Source: Euclidia mi (Eukaryota > Arthropoda > Insecta > Lepidoptera > Erebidae). Taken from it: 64,000 nucleotides of DNA. How positions within the stretch are numbered: position 1 is the first letter of the stretch; the number at the start of each line of letters is the position of its first letter. The DNA lies in the NCBI GenBank assembly GCA_944739405.2, contig OX123185.2:8181840-8245839 (forward strand), in the 5' to 3' direction. Below are positions 33,891 through 46,118 of this stretch, one piece after another. A program made the translations under genes and the position numbers. The notes beneath the pieces were generated by a model. The model saw only the letters and a program-made list of their open reading frames with translations, ran no database searches and was not told where the DNA came from.

Positions 33891-36800
33891 TAACAATCTG
33901 TCCCTTAACATGAAGTTTGTACAAGTGTGACGTTCGGTGAATGTAACGTATGCACGCCGCAGTGGCACTGCAAGCGCAGCGTTCAATTTACTATAGAGAG
34001 TAAGGGGAAAACGCTAAGGAGAGACGGTTCTTTGGCCAAACACTGACTCGTTGTTGAAACTAACCAACATGCTGAAGCCGTATAAAGAGTTTGCATTTCG
34101 TGAGATTTCATGTTCAGTTCTCAGAATGCATATTATTAACTGAACATGTTCAGTTCTCATTAACAGCTTGTCATCTCTACCCCCCTCACATGAGATCTTA
34201 CTCGATAGTTTTACTTAATAACAGGTTCAAATCAACTGCAAAACTCGAATGTCATTAAATAACTGAAAATTAAATCGTAACGAGCTGTCAAACTTGACTC
34301 GATCGAGTAAATTGTATGTTGTCCAGCGTGGTGGACTATGTCTATCATACATGGGACAGTTAACAGGTCTGATTATGCTCGATTGCTTGTGGTAAAAGCG
34401 GCCGCTTCACCGTTTAGCTTCAAATTAATGCTCAATACTAAGGCGTTGTACATTCAGTCTCCAGCTATTGCATTTCTGGGTGTTCTCTGTAGCCGTTGAA
34501 CGAATAGACAACTCTTCGAGATACAAGTCAATTATTTCAGCAGCAGGTGACTTTTCAACCAACTGCAAAAGAAGGAGGAGGTTCTCAATGCGATGTACCT
34601 ACATGTAAAGCTTTCAGTTTTTGTTTCAGGACAAGAATCGTTCTGCTACGATGGAGGCTTTTAGTAGGCCTGTAAACTTTGAACAACACCTAAGTTGAAC
34701 CACATACTTACTTCAAAAGACTGTATATGTGTGTAGGAAAAAGAAAAAAATATTGGACTGTTGCAATTTTGGTCAAATTCCTTCTACACGACATCTTCGA
34801 GCAAAAATGTTTTTTTTCAAAACTTTTTTATACTTCCAATGACTTTCCATAAGATACAAAGGTGAGGTCGCATTTCTTCACAAACTCGCGCAACGACTAT
34901 AAAAAGCGCGTTGTTTATATTTTTATTTTTTGTTTTATTTAATCACTTTATGTACACGGAGCGTATAAAGGCGGGCTTAATGCCATAGGTATTCTCTCCC
35001 AGTCTACCCTAGACTGGTGCAGAGATTAAAAGTAGGTGTATTCTAGAATTAGGTGAAGAAGGAACTTTTTAGCATTAACCTAGTACACATATACATAGTT
35101 CAAAATACATATTGATAGGTACTACAAGAATATAAAAATAATTATATAAAATAAATAATAATTGTAACTAAATTATACATATCTACAAAAATAAAAATAT
35201 TAAATATATAATCATATACATAAATATCTATATACTTATACATAAATATTTATATATGTATACATATACATAATTATTATTCAGATTCTTCTGCCAACTT
35301 ATCCAATAACAGCTGTTTTACTCTTGATTTAAAGTTATCCTTTGTAGCAGACATCCTGATTTCTAGAGGGGTTATTCCAACGAAGGATTGCCTGAATGAG
35401 AAAGGACGAGTGAATTAACGCGGAAGTATGGGACGGACAAAGTAAGAGAAGATTATTGGAAGAACGAAGGTTTCGATCATGGTTGAAACACAAGTATTAA
35501 ACATAAGAAGTAAGGTATTTTGGGGAATTAGGAGACATAAGGATAGAGTAAAGAGTAGTGAGGGCACGCATACTGCGTCTCTGACGAACAGGAAGCCACT
35601 TCAACTGAGAACGATAAGTAGACATGATCATACTTGCGAAGATTAAAAATAAATCGAATGCAGTTATTAAGAAGACGATCCAGTTTGTTGAGAAGTTCTG
35701 CATTCAGGATGACCTGAATGCAGAACTTGATCCCGATCCCGTTGATGGTAGCATACATATATACATACTATAGTCGATCAACGGGAAAACCAAAGTTTGC
35801 ACAAGCATTGTCTTGGTCTTGGGTGGAAGGAAGTTCCTTAAACGGTTTAGAGCACGTAGGGTACCGGTAGTTTTCTGGCTGACTTGAGTTACTTGGTTTC
35901 GCCAACTCAAAGTGCAATCTATGTGTAAGCCGCGATTCTTGACCACTGTACAGAAATCTATAGCGGTCTTATCGTACATTAGCGTAGGCAGAGTTGTTAA
36001 ATCTAATCATGTGATTGACCTTTGGCTGCCAATGATAATGGCTTGGCATTTGTTGGGGTTTACAGACAAGCCAAACTTGTCTGACCAAGTTTTTATTGCA
36101 AGTAAATCCATATTTACGAGTACCTGGTGGATTTTTACCGAAACATTCTCAACAGTTGCCTGAGAATAAATCTGCAAGTCATCGGCATACAAATGATAGG
36201 CACACTGAAGATTTTGTGTCAGGACATTAATAAACATAGAAAATAACAAAGGAGAAATAATACCGCCTTGAGGAACACCAGAGTTGTTGTAACACCATTT
36301 GATGATGACTAGTCGTGGCGGACTGACTGCTGGCGACCCCGAAGATAACTTGAGAACCAATCCAGAGCATCGGATGAGACCTGAAGATGGGAGAGGAGGG
36401 AAATTAGGATGTCGTGACTGACGGTATTAAAGGCATTGGAAAAATCAACCAAAGTCAACACTGTTACCTTGGTGTCTTCCACGCCCTCCCTAATATCGCC
36501 AGTCACTTTAAGGAGTGCGGTAGAAGTGCTATGTCCAGGCCTAAAACCAGATTGGAAAGGACTCAATAGGTTGGTGATGTAAACAAACCTGGACAGTTGC
36601 TGTTGCACACAGGACTCGAGGACTTTGGATAGGAAAGGAAGAATGGATATGGGACGAAAATGCGACGGGAGAGAAGGATTTTGGATTTTTGGCAAAGGAA
36701 TAACGTATGCTTTACGCCATAAGGATGGGAAAGTACCAGAAACAAGGGAAAATTTATTATATGAGATATGGCTGGGAGGACTTGATCCAGGATAGTGGTG

Positions 36801-37574
36801 ATCATTCGTCGACTGATGTTGTCACTCCCAATAGCATTGGATTTGATGGAAAGGATTGTCTTTTTGATCTCATTCGATGCAAGTGGAGAAAAGTGGAAGG
36901 ATTCGATATCTGGTTGGGTTAAACCAGCTAAGTAGTTCACCGTGAGGCACTAAGTTTGGTGATCCAGTGACGTGGTAGTTGTGAAATGTTTATTGATTTC
37001 ATCCAAACTAAGCGCCTCAAGGCAGTCAACATGACGCTGTTTGCCGATGCCTAAGGTTCCAAGGAACTTCCAGATATCGGCAGGGGATGAGGATGAAATG
37101 TTATGAAGAATGTGTTTGCGTTTTGCGTTGCGTACCATCTGATTACACCGATTTCTTTCAGACTTGAAAATACTCCAGTTTTCGTCACAGCGGTCCTTTT
37201 TATAATTACGAAAAGCCCGGTCCCTACGGTGCATTGCCATACGTACGCCTCTCGTAATCCAGGGTGCCGGTGAACGCCTTAATTTAATTTTCTTTATGGG
37301 TGCATGGACGTCGTACAATTCACAGATGGTATTGTTGAAAAAAAGAACTTTATCATCAATCCTGGTAGCAGATTCCATGGGTTCTCAGTCGATTACAGCC
37401 GCATCTTCCTGAAGTTTGTTTAAATCCATGTGAGCAAAACAACGTCTGTGCAGAACTTAAGGTGAGGATTTGGGAGGTTTTAAGCGGTATGAAAGGAAAA
37501 TAAGGTCGTGACGGGAAAAACCAGGAGCAGGATGTTGACCATGGAAGGAGGCTAGAGTAGGAGAAGACGTGATG
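33815..37574 (-). repeat. Left arm of a 3.76-kb inverted duplication
   Basis: This segment reappears in reverse complement at 38,200-44,249, excluding a later 2.26-kb insertion there. Matches run from TTTTTCCCGAA at the outer edge to CGTGATG at the inner edge. They include both LINE sequence (about 34,930-37,574) and about 1.1 kb of non-LINE flank (33,815-34,930). The arms differ only by scattered substitutions and small indels, including about 27 bp present only in the right arm near 42,290. Confidence 0.9.
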
Positions 37575-38199
37575 ATTAAGTCGAGCCAGGTATCCTCTAC
37601 ATCATAGTTATGGTGAGTGAGTTGTAGTGGCAAAATGTGGAGGCTGGCTGACTCAATGACATCGCGGAGTTTACGGGAACGACTGGATTGGTAGAAGGTT
37701 AATGTTGAAATCACCCATGATAATAAGATGTTTATACTCTGACCCTAAAGATTCCAGTATCGGCTCGATACTGGAGAAATAATCAAGGGCTGGTGGGCAA
37801 TAGACGACGCCACCAACGGCCTTGGCCCCTTTGACGTCAGTCTCGAGGAACAAATACTCTGCAGGTGAAGATGCCGGTGATGAAGAAATAATTCTGTAAG
37901 GAAAGGCACTGCAGATATATATTGCGACAAAACCCCCTCTTCTGCCGACTTGATCATTCCGAATTAGAATGAAGCCGGGAAGAGAGTACGACGTAGAAAG
38001 GAGTTCGGGTTTAAGCGAGCTCTCCGAAACCAGAATGACATGCACGTTAGCCTCGGAGAAAGAATCCAACAAGTCCCTATGATGGCTAGGTAAGCTTTGA
38101 GCGTTTAAGTGGCAAACATTGAGCGATAATTGTGATCTCTGATCACGAAATGTTTGACGCAAGCAATCACCCAATGTCTCACGTCTCGTCTCATCAACC
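34930..38199 (-). pseudogene. Jockey/CR1-group LINE with endonuclease and RT, broken by stops and frameshifts
   Basis: On the minus strand the 38,174-37,671 frame holds an apurinic-type endonuclease (VCHLNAQSL, LVSESSL, IMGDFNIN). The next frame, 37,714-37,457, continues it with LDLIITSSPTLASF and RHDLIFLSYRL. Then come the linker (37,378-36,950), RT motifs (FRPISILPFLSKVLE, LVDFSNAFNTVSHD, YADDLQIYS at about 36,180) and the C-terminal region (35,979-35,497). In-frame stops lie near 37,457 and 36,950, and frameshifts lie near 37,690, 36,670, 36,330 and 35,740. The 3' end at about 34,930 has an A/T-rich tail. The endonuclease part (37,575-38,199) is the only section not duplicated in the right arm. 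Confidence 0.85.
37575..38199. other. Spacer between the arms of the inverted duplication
   Basis: 625 bases of single-copy sequence, wholly made of the left LINE's endonuclease region. The junction with the right arm at 38,199/38,200 shows a short CATCACGTC overlap with the left LINE's internal sequence, so the fold-back may have started at microhomology. Confidence 0.75.
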
Positions 38200-38800
38200 C
38201 ATCACGTCTTCTCCTACTCTAGCCTCCTTCCATGGTCAACATCCTGCTCCTGGTTTTTCCCGTCACGACCTTATTTTCCTTTCATACCGCTTAAAACCTC
38301 CCAAATCCTCACCTAAAGGTCTGCACAGACGTTGTTTTGCTCACATGGATTTAAACAAACTTCAGGAAGATGCGGCTGTAATCGACTGGGAACCCATGGA
38401 ATCTGCGACCAGGATTGATGATAAAGTTCTTTTTTTTAACAATACCATCTGTGAATTGTACGACATCCATGCACCCATAAAGAAAATTAAATTAAGGCGT
38501 TCACCGGCACCCTGGATTACGAGAGGCGTACGTATGGCAATGCACCGTAGGGACCGGGCTTTTCGTAATTATAAAAAGGACCGCTGTGACGAAAACTGGA
38601 GTATTTTCAAGTCTGAAAGAAATCGGTGTAATCAGATGGTACGCAACGCAAAACGCAAACACATTCTTCATAACATTTCATCCTCATCCCCTGCCGATAT
38701 CTGGAAGTTCCTCGGAACCTTAGGCATCGGCAAACAGCGTCATGTTGACTGCCTTGAAGCGCTTAGTTTGGATGAAATTAATAAACATTTCACAACTACT

Positions 38801-40788
38801 GCATGCATCCGGCACCGTGATAGACTACATAAAAGAGCTAAGCAAAACCTAAATAATTTAACGCTACAAACAATCTATAAACGATATAGAAACTTCTGCA
38901 ATAGTATCCTAAGAAGAACAAAAATCGAGTATGACAAATCTCAAATATCAGAAGCCGGTAATAACACTAAGCGATTGTGGAAGTACGTTAAGTCTGTTAC
39001 ATATATGTCGAAGCAAAATAAGTGCGAAACAAGTTTATTATATACAGATTGTACCCCACTATCTTCCGCTGATAAAGTCAATAGCTTTTTAGCTAACATT
39101 GGTATAAATTTGGCTGAACAAATTCAAAGCACATCTAACAATAACCCAAAAAATGCAACTTCTATCGTTCCGACATATAATAATAGTGGTAAGGCGTTTG
39201 TTTTACTAGAACCGGATGAATGTGAAGTAGAACAAATTATCCTATCACTAAAACATAGCTCAGCAGCAGGGTGGGACGGTATTAGCACAGCAATACTGAA
39301 AACCTTTAGGCACATACTGATACCTCCATTAACTCACATTTTTCGAATGTGCCTGTCCGAAGGAATCTTCCCCAAATGCCTCAAAAAGGCAGTAGTAATT
39401 CCCATACACAAATCAGGGCAAAAGGATCTGGTAACTAACTACAGGCCAATCTCACTACTACCTTCGATATCTAAAGTACTCGAGAAAATTATAAACAATA
39501 GATTAGTTTCATATCTTGAAAATAACTCCCTCTTCTCCCACAAGCAATTCGGCTTCAGATCAAAGTTATCCGCAGCAGATGCAGTACACACCTTGACTAA
39601 TTATATTTCCGAGGAACTTGGGCAAAGTCAACAGGTGATTGGCATCTTTCTAGACCTGGCAAAAGCATTTGACACTGTATCAATCCCATTGCTTCTTAAC
39701 AAATTGGAGGCATTAGGAATAAGAGGCACACAGTTAAAACTGTTTAAAGACTACTTACGGGATAGGTATCAATGTGTCAAAATAGACAACGTCATCAGTT
39801 CCGAATTACTATTACCCCAATTCGACATTCCTCAAGGAAGTGTGCTCGGAGGAACACTCTTTCTAGTGTATATAAATGATCTCTGTAACCTAAACCTACA
39901 TCATGGCACTATTGTTACGTATGCTGACGACACTGCGCTTATTTTCTCAGCAAACACTATTACGGAAGCTCAGAAGTATACACAACAAGGGTTTAACGTA
40001 GTAAATAATTGGCTAAAACATAATCTACTAACCTTAAATACTGATAAGACTAAATTCGTTCAATTTTGTATGCGTAACTCCCAAGCGCATAATAATTCTT
40101 TTCACTTATATGCACATAACTGTTATCTTAACTCAAACAACATTTGCACCTGTCCGGAAATTAATAGCACTACTAATATTAAGTATTTAGGGGTTATATT
40201 GGACGAAACCCTTTCCTATAAACAACATATCGCCGCTTTAACGTCTAGGCTAAGAAAACTTTTATTTGTATTTAAAAAGCTTCGCTTTATTTTAGACCAT
40301 AACCTAATTATACAGATGTACAAGGCATTGTGTCAGTCCATAATCCAATACTGCATTACCTCGTGGGGAGGTATAGGAAAATCTTTAATGCTCTCTATAG
40401 AGCGAGCGCAAAGAGCCCTTCTTAAAGTGGCCACCCGCCGACCTTACCGATTTTCTACAAGCCTTCTGTATGAATCATGCAAAGTGCTAACGGTTCATCA
40501 ACTGTTTATATTGTACACTACTAAAACAACACACTGCGCTTACGTACAACGCCAACCTTACTAACACCAAGAGACGGAAAGATATTGTCTGTAGTTCAAG
40601 CTTTGAATCAAGGTTTGTCTTTACTCATAGATTTTTCACATTTCTGGGTCCCTATCTTTATAACAAAATAAACAAAGAAACATCTATTTATGACCTAAGT
40701 TATGTAAGATCGAAACAATGCGTCTATCAGTATTTACAAACATTGAAATATGATCAGACCGAAGAACTGCTGACTGTGGTCAAATAAT
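38801..40788 (+). pseudogene. Reverse transcriptase ORF of the nested LINE
   Basis: The frame is open from the insertion point to 40,564. It includes YRPISLLPSISKVLEKII, motif A (IFLDLAKAFDTVS) near 39,650, IPQGSVLGGTLFLVYIND and the catalytic YADD near 39,922. After 40,564 the C-terminal region continues in another frame to a stop at 40,788 (HRFFTFLGPYLYNKI), so one frameshift lies between about 40,510 and 40,570. Upstream the open frame joins the host LINE's linker without a stop, giving an 810-codon chimera starting at 38,132 that is not a natural protein. The endonuclease is missing. Confidence 0.85.
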
Positions 40789-41060
40789 TATAGGTTTCAT
40801 ATTAGTTTTAAAATAATTCTAAGTAGGTATATTTTTATTTAGTAACATTACGTTTAATATGTTTATGATAAATATTGTGATGACTTCATAACTCAGATCA
40901 AAATCACTTACTGTAAGTGCCTTTAACGCCTGTGGCACAGGTTTACCCTAGTACAGGCACCTCATTATTTTACCTAAATTACTTGTTAAGAACTGTATGT
41001 ATATTTTTGTGATGTATGAGAATTAATAAATTTTTATTATTTATTATTATTATTAAAAAA
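38801..41060 (+). mobile_element. Nested 5'-truncated LINE with 7-bp target-site duplication
   Basis: The insertion is flanked by AACTACT at 38,794-38,800 and 41,061-41,067. The left arm keeps the uninterrupted site (complement of 36,955-36,985), which proves the insertion. The element ends in an ATT-repeat and A-rich tail (41,020-41,060). It is a different jockey-group LINE from its host. Confidence 0.9.
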
Positions 41061-44000
41061 AACTACTACGTCACTGGATCACCAAACTTAGTGCCTCACG
41101 GTGAACTACTTAGCTGGTTTAACCCAACCAGATATCGAATCCTTCCACTTTTCTCCACTTGCATCGAATGAGATCAAAAAGACAATCCTTTTCATCAAAT
41201 CCAATGCTATTGGGAGTGACAACATCAGTCGACGAATGATCACCACTATCCTGGATCAAGTCCTCCCAGCCATATCTCATATAATAAATTTTCCCTTGTT
41301 TCTGGTACTTTCCCATCCTCATGGCGTAAAGCATACGTTATTCCTTTGCCAAAAATCCAAAATCCTTCTCTCCCGTCGCATTTTCGTCCCATATCCATTC
41401 TTCCTTTCCTATCCAAAGTCCTCGAGTCCTGTGTGCAACAGCAACTGTCCAGGTTTGTTTACATCAGCAACCTATTGAGTCCATTCCAATCTGGTTTTAG
41501 GCCTGGACATAGCACTTCTACCGCACTCCTTAAAGTGACTGGCGATATTAGGGAGGGCGTGGAAGACATCAAGGTAACAGTGTTGACTTTGGTTGATTTT
41601 TCCAATGCCTTTAATACCATCAGTCATGACATCCTAATTGCCCTCCTCCCCCATTTTCAGGTCTCATCCGATGCTCTGGATTGGTTCTCAAGTTATCTTC
41701 GGGGTCGCCAGCAGTCAGTCCGCCACGACGAGTCATCATCGAATGGTGTTATAACAACTCTGGTGTTCCTCAAGGCGGTATTATTTCTAATTTGTTATTT
41801 TCTATGTTTATTAATGTGCTAACACAAAATATTCAGTGTGCCTATCATTTGTATGCCGATGACTTGCAGATTTATTCTTAGGCAACTGTTGAGGATGTTT
41901 CGGTAGCAATCCACCAGGTAAATATGGATTTACTTGCAATAAAAACTTGGTCAGACAAGTTTGGCTTGTCTGTAAACCCCAAAAAATGCCAAGCCATTAT
42001 CATTGGCAGCCAAAGGTCAATCACATGATTAGATTTAACAACTCTGCCTACGCTAATGTACGATAAGACCGCTATAGATTTCTGTCCAGTGGTCAAGAAT
42101 CTCGGCTTACACATAGATTGCACTTTGAGTTGGCGAAACCAAGTAACTCAAGTCAGCAAGAAAACTACCGGTACCCTACGTGCTCTAAATCGTTTAAGGA
42201 ACTTCCTTCCACCCAAGACCAAGACAATGCTTGTGCAAACTTTGGTTTTCCCGTTGATCGACTATAGTATGTATATATGTATGCTACCTCATAGTAGCAT
42301 ACATCACCATAGTCGATCAACGGGATCGGGATCAAGTTCTGCATTCAGGTCATCCTGAATGCAGAACTTCTCAACAAACTGGATCGTCTTCTTAATAACT
42401 GCATTCGATTTGTTTTTAATCTTCGCAAGTATGATCATGTCTACTTATCGTTCTCAGTTGAAGTGGCTTCCTGTTCGTCAGAGACGCAGTATGCGTGCCC
42501 TCACTACTCTTTACTCTATCCTTATGTCTCCTAATTCCCCAAAATACCTTACTTCTTATGTTTAATACTTATGTTCCAACCATGATCGAAACCTTCGTTC
42601 TTCCAATAATCTTCTCTTACTTTGTCCGTCCCATACTTCCGCGTTGATTCACTCGTCCTTTCTTATTCAGGCAATCCTTCTTTGGAATAACTCCTCTAGA
42701 AATCAGGATGTCTGCTACAAAGGATAACTTTAAATCAAGAGTAAAACAGCTGTTATTGGATAAGTTGGCAGAAGAATCTGAATAATAATTATGTATATGT
42801 ATACATATATAAATATTTATGTATAAGTATATAGATATTTATGTATATGATTATATATTTAATATTTTTATTTTTGTAGATATGTATAATTTAGTTACAA
42901 TTATTATTTATTTTATATAATTATTTTTATATTCTTGTAGTACCTATCAATATGTATTTTGAACAATGTATATGTGTACTAGGTTAATGCTAAAAAGTTC
43001 CTTCTTCACCTAATTCTAGAATACACCTACTTTTAATCTCTGCACCACTCTAAGGTAGACTGGGAGAGAATACCTATGGCATTAAGCCCGCCTTTATCCG
43101 CTCCGTGTACATAAAGTGATTAAATAAAATAAAAAATAAAAATATAAACAACGCGCTTTTTATAGTCGTTGCGCGAGTTTGTGAAAAAATGCGACCTTAC
43201 CTTTGTATCTTATGGAAAGTCATTGGAAGTATAAAAAAGTTTTGAAAAAAAAAACATTTTTGCTCGAAGATGTCGTGTAGAAGGAATTTGACCAAAATTG
43301 CAACAGTCCAATTAATTTTTCTTTTCCCTACACACATATACAGTCTTTTGAAGTAAGAATGTGGTTCAACTTAGGTGTTGTTCAAAGTTTACAGGCCTAC
43401 TAAAAGCCTCCATCGTAGCAGAACGATTCTTGTCCTGAAACAAAAACCGAAAGCTTTACGTGTAGGTACATCGCATTGAGAACCTCCTCCTTCTTTTGCA
43501 GTTGGTTGAAAAGGCACCTGCTGCTGAAATAATTGACTTGTATGGCGAAGAGTTGTCTATTCGTTCAACGGCTACAGAGAACAGCCAGAAATGCAATAGC
43601 TGGAGACCGAATGTACAACGCCTAAGTATTGAGCATCAATTTGAAGCTAAACGGTGAAGTGGCCGCTTTTACCACAAGCAATCGAGCATAATCAGACCTG
43701 TTAACTGTCCCATGTATGATAGACATAGTCCACCACGCTGGACAACATACAATTTACTCGATCGAGTCAAGTTTGACAGCTCGTTACGATTTAATTTTCA
43801 GTTATTTAATTACATTCGAGTTTTGCAGTTGATTTGAACCTGTTATTAAGTAAAACTATCGAGTAAGATCTCATGTGAGAGGGGTAGAGATGACAAGCTG
43901 TTAATGAGAACTGAACATGTTCAGTTAATAATATGCATTCTGAGAACTGAACATGAAATCTCACGAAATGCAAACTCTTTATACGGCTTCAGCATGTTGG

Positions 44001-44249
44001 TTAGTTTCAACAACGAGTCAGCGTTTGGCCAAAGAACCCTCTCTCCTTAGCGTTTTCCCCTTACTCTCTATAGTAAATTGAACGCTGCGCTTGCAGTGCC
44101 ACTGCGGCGTGCATACGTTACATTCACCGAACGTCACACTTGTACAAACTTCATGTTAAGGGACAGATTGTTATTCTTAGGGGGCGAGCCTATTACCGTT
44201 ACCGAGCACATTGCCAGACTCCGTGCTGCTACCCAGAATTCGGGAAAAA

Positions 44250-44721
44250 CATATACATAAACTTAACGATGGCTTAACTGTTTTTGACTTGAAGCAAGAA
44301 CCGAAAGCAACGACATAACGTGCCATCCAAAGCAATGTAGGTATCTGAAGTAAACGTCATATCAAGCGGTCACTCATCCTAGTCTTGACCTTTCACAACG
44401 TTGCTTTACTTTGTCTTGTTAACCCGTTACAAACGGCAAAAGAAGACATGCTATTAGCGCTACGTCTACATCTAGGAGAGTAAATTATTTTGATATAGCC
44501 TGAAGATGTTCTAATTAGGGTGTGATAATTTGGAGGTGTCCTGTCCATTACAGTTAGTAAGTAACACTATCAGTTAGTCTAATACTAAGTGGATGTAGCT
44601 GTACATGTCAATTATGTCCACAGTCGGTCTAATCTAAGTGAATTGCCGGATAATCTATTCTAGTAGAGTTGACAAATGTAAATGGTGTGCACGAATGGTA
44701 TATGATTATCCTGAAAATGGC
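44250..44721. other. Noncoding stretch
   Basis: No gene or repeat recognised. Confidence 0.35.
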
Positions 44722-44942
44722 GACTGTCTCCGTGGTTCCGAAGTCCCGGGCCCGATTCCTGGGTCGCCCAAAGCTGTTATTGGGTTTTTCGAATTCTCAC
44801 TAGCAGTACGGAGTCTGGCAAACTGTCCGGTTACGGAAATAGGCTCGGCCCTTATTACGTGGGACCTACAAAATTATAACATGCCGAAACATGGGTAATA
44901 TTGCACCTTTGCCTACCCTTTCGGGGATACAGGCGTGAGTTT
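44722..44942 (+). mobile_element. tRNA-derived SINE, family A
   Basis: GACTGTCTCCGTGGTTCCG starts the head. The B box is altered to GCCCGATTCC. The body (CACTAGCAGTACGGAGTCTG, TATTACGTGGGACC) and tail (CGGGGATACAGGCGTGAG) are present. Confidence 0.75.
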
Positions 44943-45127
44943 ATAAAAAATTGCGTTAAATAAGATGAATTGTTACTATTAAATACTAATAAGTCAGTAG
45001 AAGAAAGTTAAGATTTCTACAAAATTTAAGAACATTTCTGATATGATAGTAATATTGTTTGTTTATTACAGATTAGAAATATATTGATGGATTAAGAATA
45101 TATAGATGGATTAACAGACTGCTACGG

Positions 45128-45480
45128 CAAGTCACAATCTCAGCCCACGTTGTTCACCTCTGACGTGAAGGAAAACATTGTAAATACAGAACAAAATGTT
45201 CTCAAAACACATGTGAAGCTTGCAAACACGCACTTGTCCAGCGTGGAATATGGACTAATCTTTTTCATAGCGAGAAGAGGCTTGTGCTTAGCAATCCAAT
45301 GGGATAGCTATATTCCATGGATTAGACTCCCTATAACGGCTGTCAAAGATCTTCATAACGTGCTCTCCGAGGCATGGGGCAAGCGATAATTAACAACTCA
45401 ATACGCACATAACTCCGACAAGTCATTGGTGCACGCCGTGGAGTCGAACCCGATACCCCCTGCACGGTAGTGTTAGTATC
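45128..45480 (-). mobile_element. SINE family B, composite copy
   Basis: The right end is a reverse-complemented head (GTCATTGGTGCACGCCGTGG, GAGTCGAACCC). It continues leftward with GAGAGCACGTTATGAAG-type body as at 31,950, then family B body and tail (GAAGAGGCTTGTGCTTAGCA on the plus strand). Confidence 0.6.
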
Positions 45481-45929
45481 GCAGGACCGAAAACAGAAAT
45501 AATAGAAAGTCGTGTTTTGATACTATCTCAATGTGTAGGTACCATATCCACAGCGACACATGTTTCATTTCTTTTAAAACGTGCCTTTGCTTCCAAAACT
45601 TAACTCATTACGTGAAACTTATCAAAACACAACAGCGGCACACTGGCATACATGTGTTTTTTTTATTAAAAAACATTGACTATGTCCGTAGAGAGATAGG
45701 GACGAACAACAGTTGCTAGTCCACTATCAAAGTGTGTGTGCAAAAGTTCCGAAAAATTTAAATGTAACTTAAATGCATGCTACCGCTGCATGTGTTTTTC
45801 GACAATTCCCTTTGTCCTCCGATTACAAACAAGCAAACTTTTCATTTTAATAATATTCTTTAATAATAATATTCGACCACATACACACAACACCATCTAG
45901 TCCCAAACTAAGCAGAGCTTGTACTATGG
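45481..45929. other. Noncoding stretch
   Basis: No gene or repeat recognised. Confidence 0.35.
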
Positions 45930-46118
45930 ATGCTAGACAATGGATAAACATACATATATACTTTTTTCTGTAAACACATACATATTATAAATAGAAACAC
46001 CCAGACCAAGACAAACACCCATGTTCATGCACACAAATGTTTGACTTGAGCGGGAATCGAACCTGCGACCATCGGCGTAGCAGTCGCTTACACTCCCGCT
46101 GCGCCAACCAGTCGTCAT
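45930..46118 (-). mobile_element. tRNA-derived SINE, family C
   Basis: The reverse complement has GACTGGTTGGCGCAGCGGG, a B box (GGTTCGATTCC) and the CATTTGTGTGCATGAACATG body. It is highly similar to 29,186-29,397. Confidence 0.75.

Larger units (their letters stand above)
38200..43135 (+). pseudogene. Right-arm copy of the LINE, lacking most of the endonuclease
   Basis: Starts at ITSSPTLASF, within the endonuclease region, so the first 200 or so residues are absent. The linker runs to 38,800, where a second LINE is inserted. It resumes at 41,061 with the RT region in broken frames (41,101-41,478, 41,346-41,822 with FRPISILPFLSKVLE and LVDFSNAFNTISHD, then the YADDLQIYS box near 41,855, then 42,056-42,565). 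Several breaks are shared with the left arm and so predate the duplication. The 3' end and tail are at about 43,135. Confidence 0.85.
38200..44249 (+). repeat. Right arm of the inverted duplication, with a nested LINE
   Basis: Reverse-complement partner of 33,815-37,574. Removing the insertion (38,801-41,060) and one 7-bp target copy leaves about 3,783 bp, against 3,760 bp in the left arm. The arm ends inside a SINE A fragment at 44,249. Confidence 0.9.

Noticed and set aside
38132..40564. 810-codon open frame as a single gene
   Set aside because: It fuses two different LINEs across an insertion marked by a 7-bp target duplication at 38,794-38,800 and 41,061-41,067.
33815..44249. Inverted duplication as a fold-back read or assembly artefact
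   Set aside because: The arms differ by a 2.26-kb insertion with its own target duplication, a 27-bp indel and scattered substitutions, which an artefact would not create. Long-read confirmation would still be needed for certainty.
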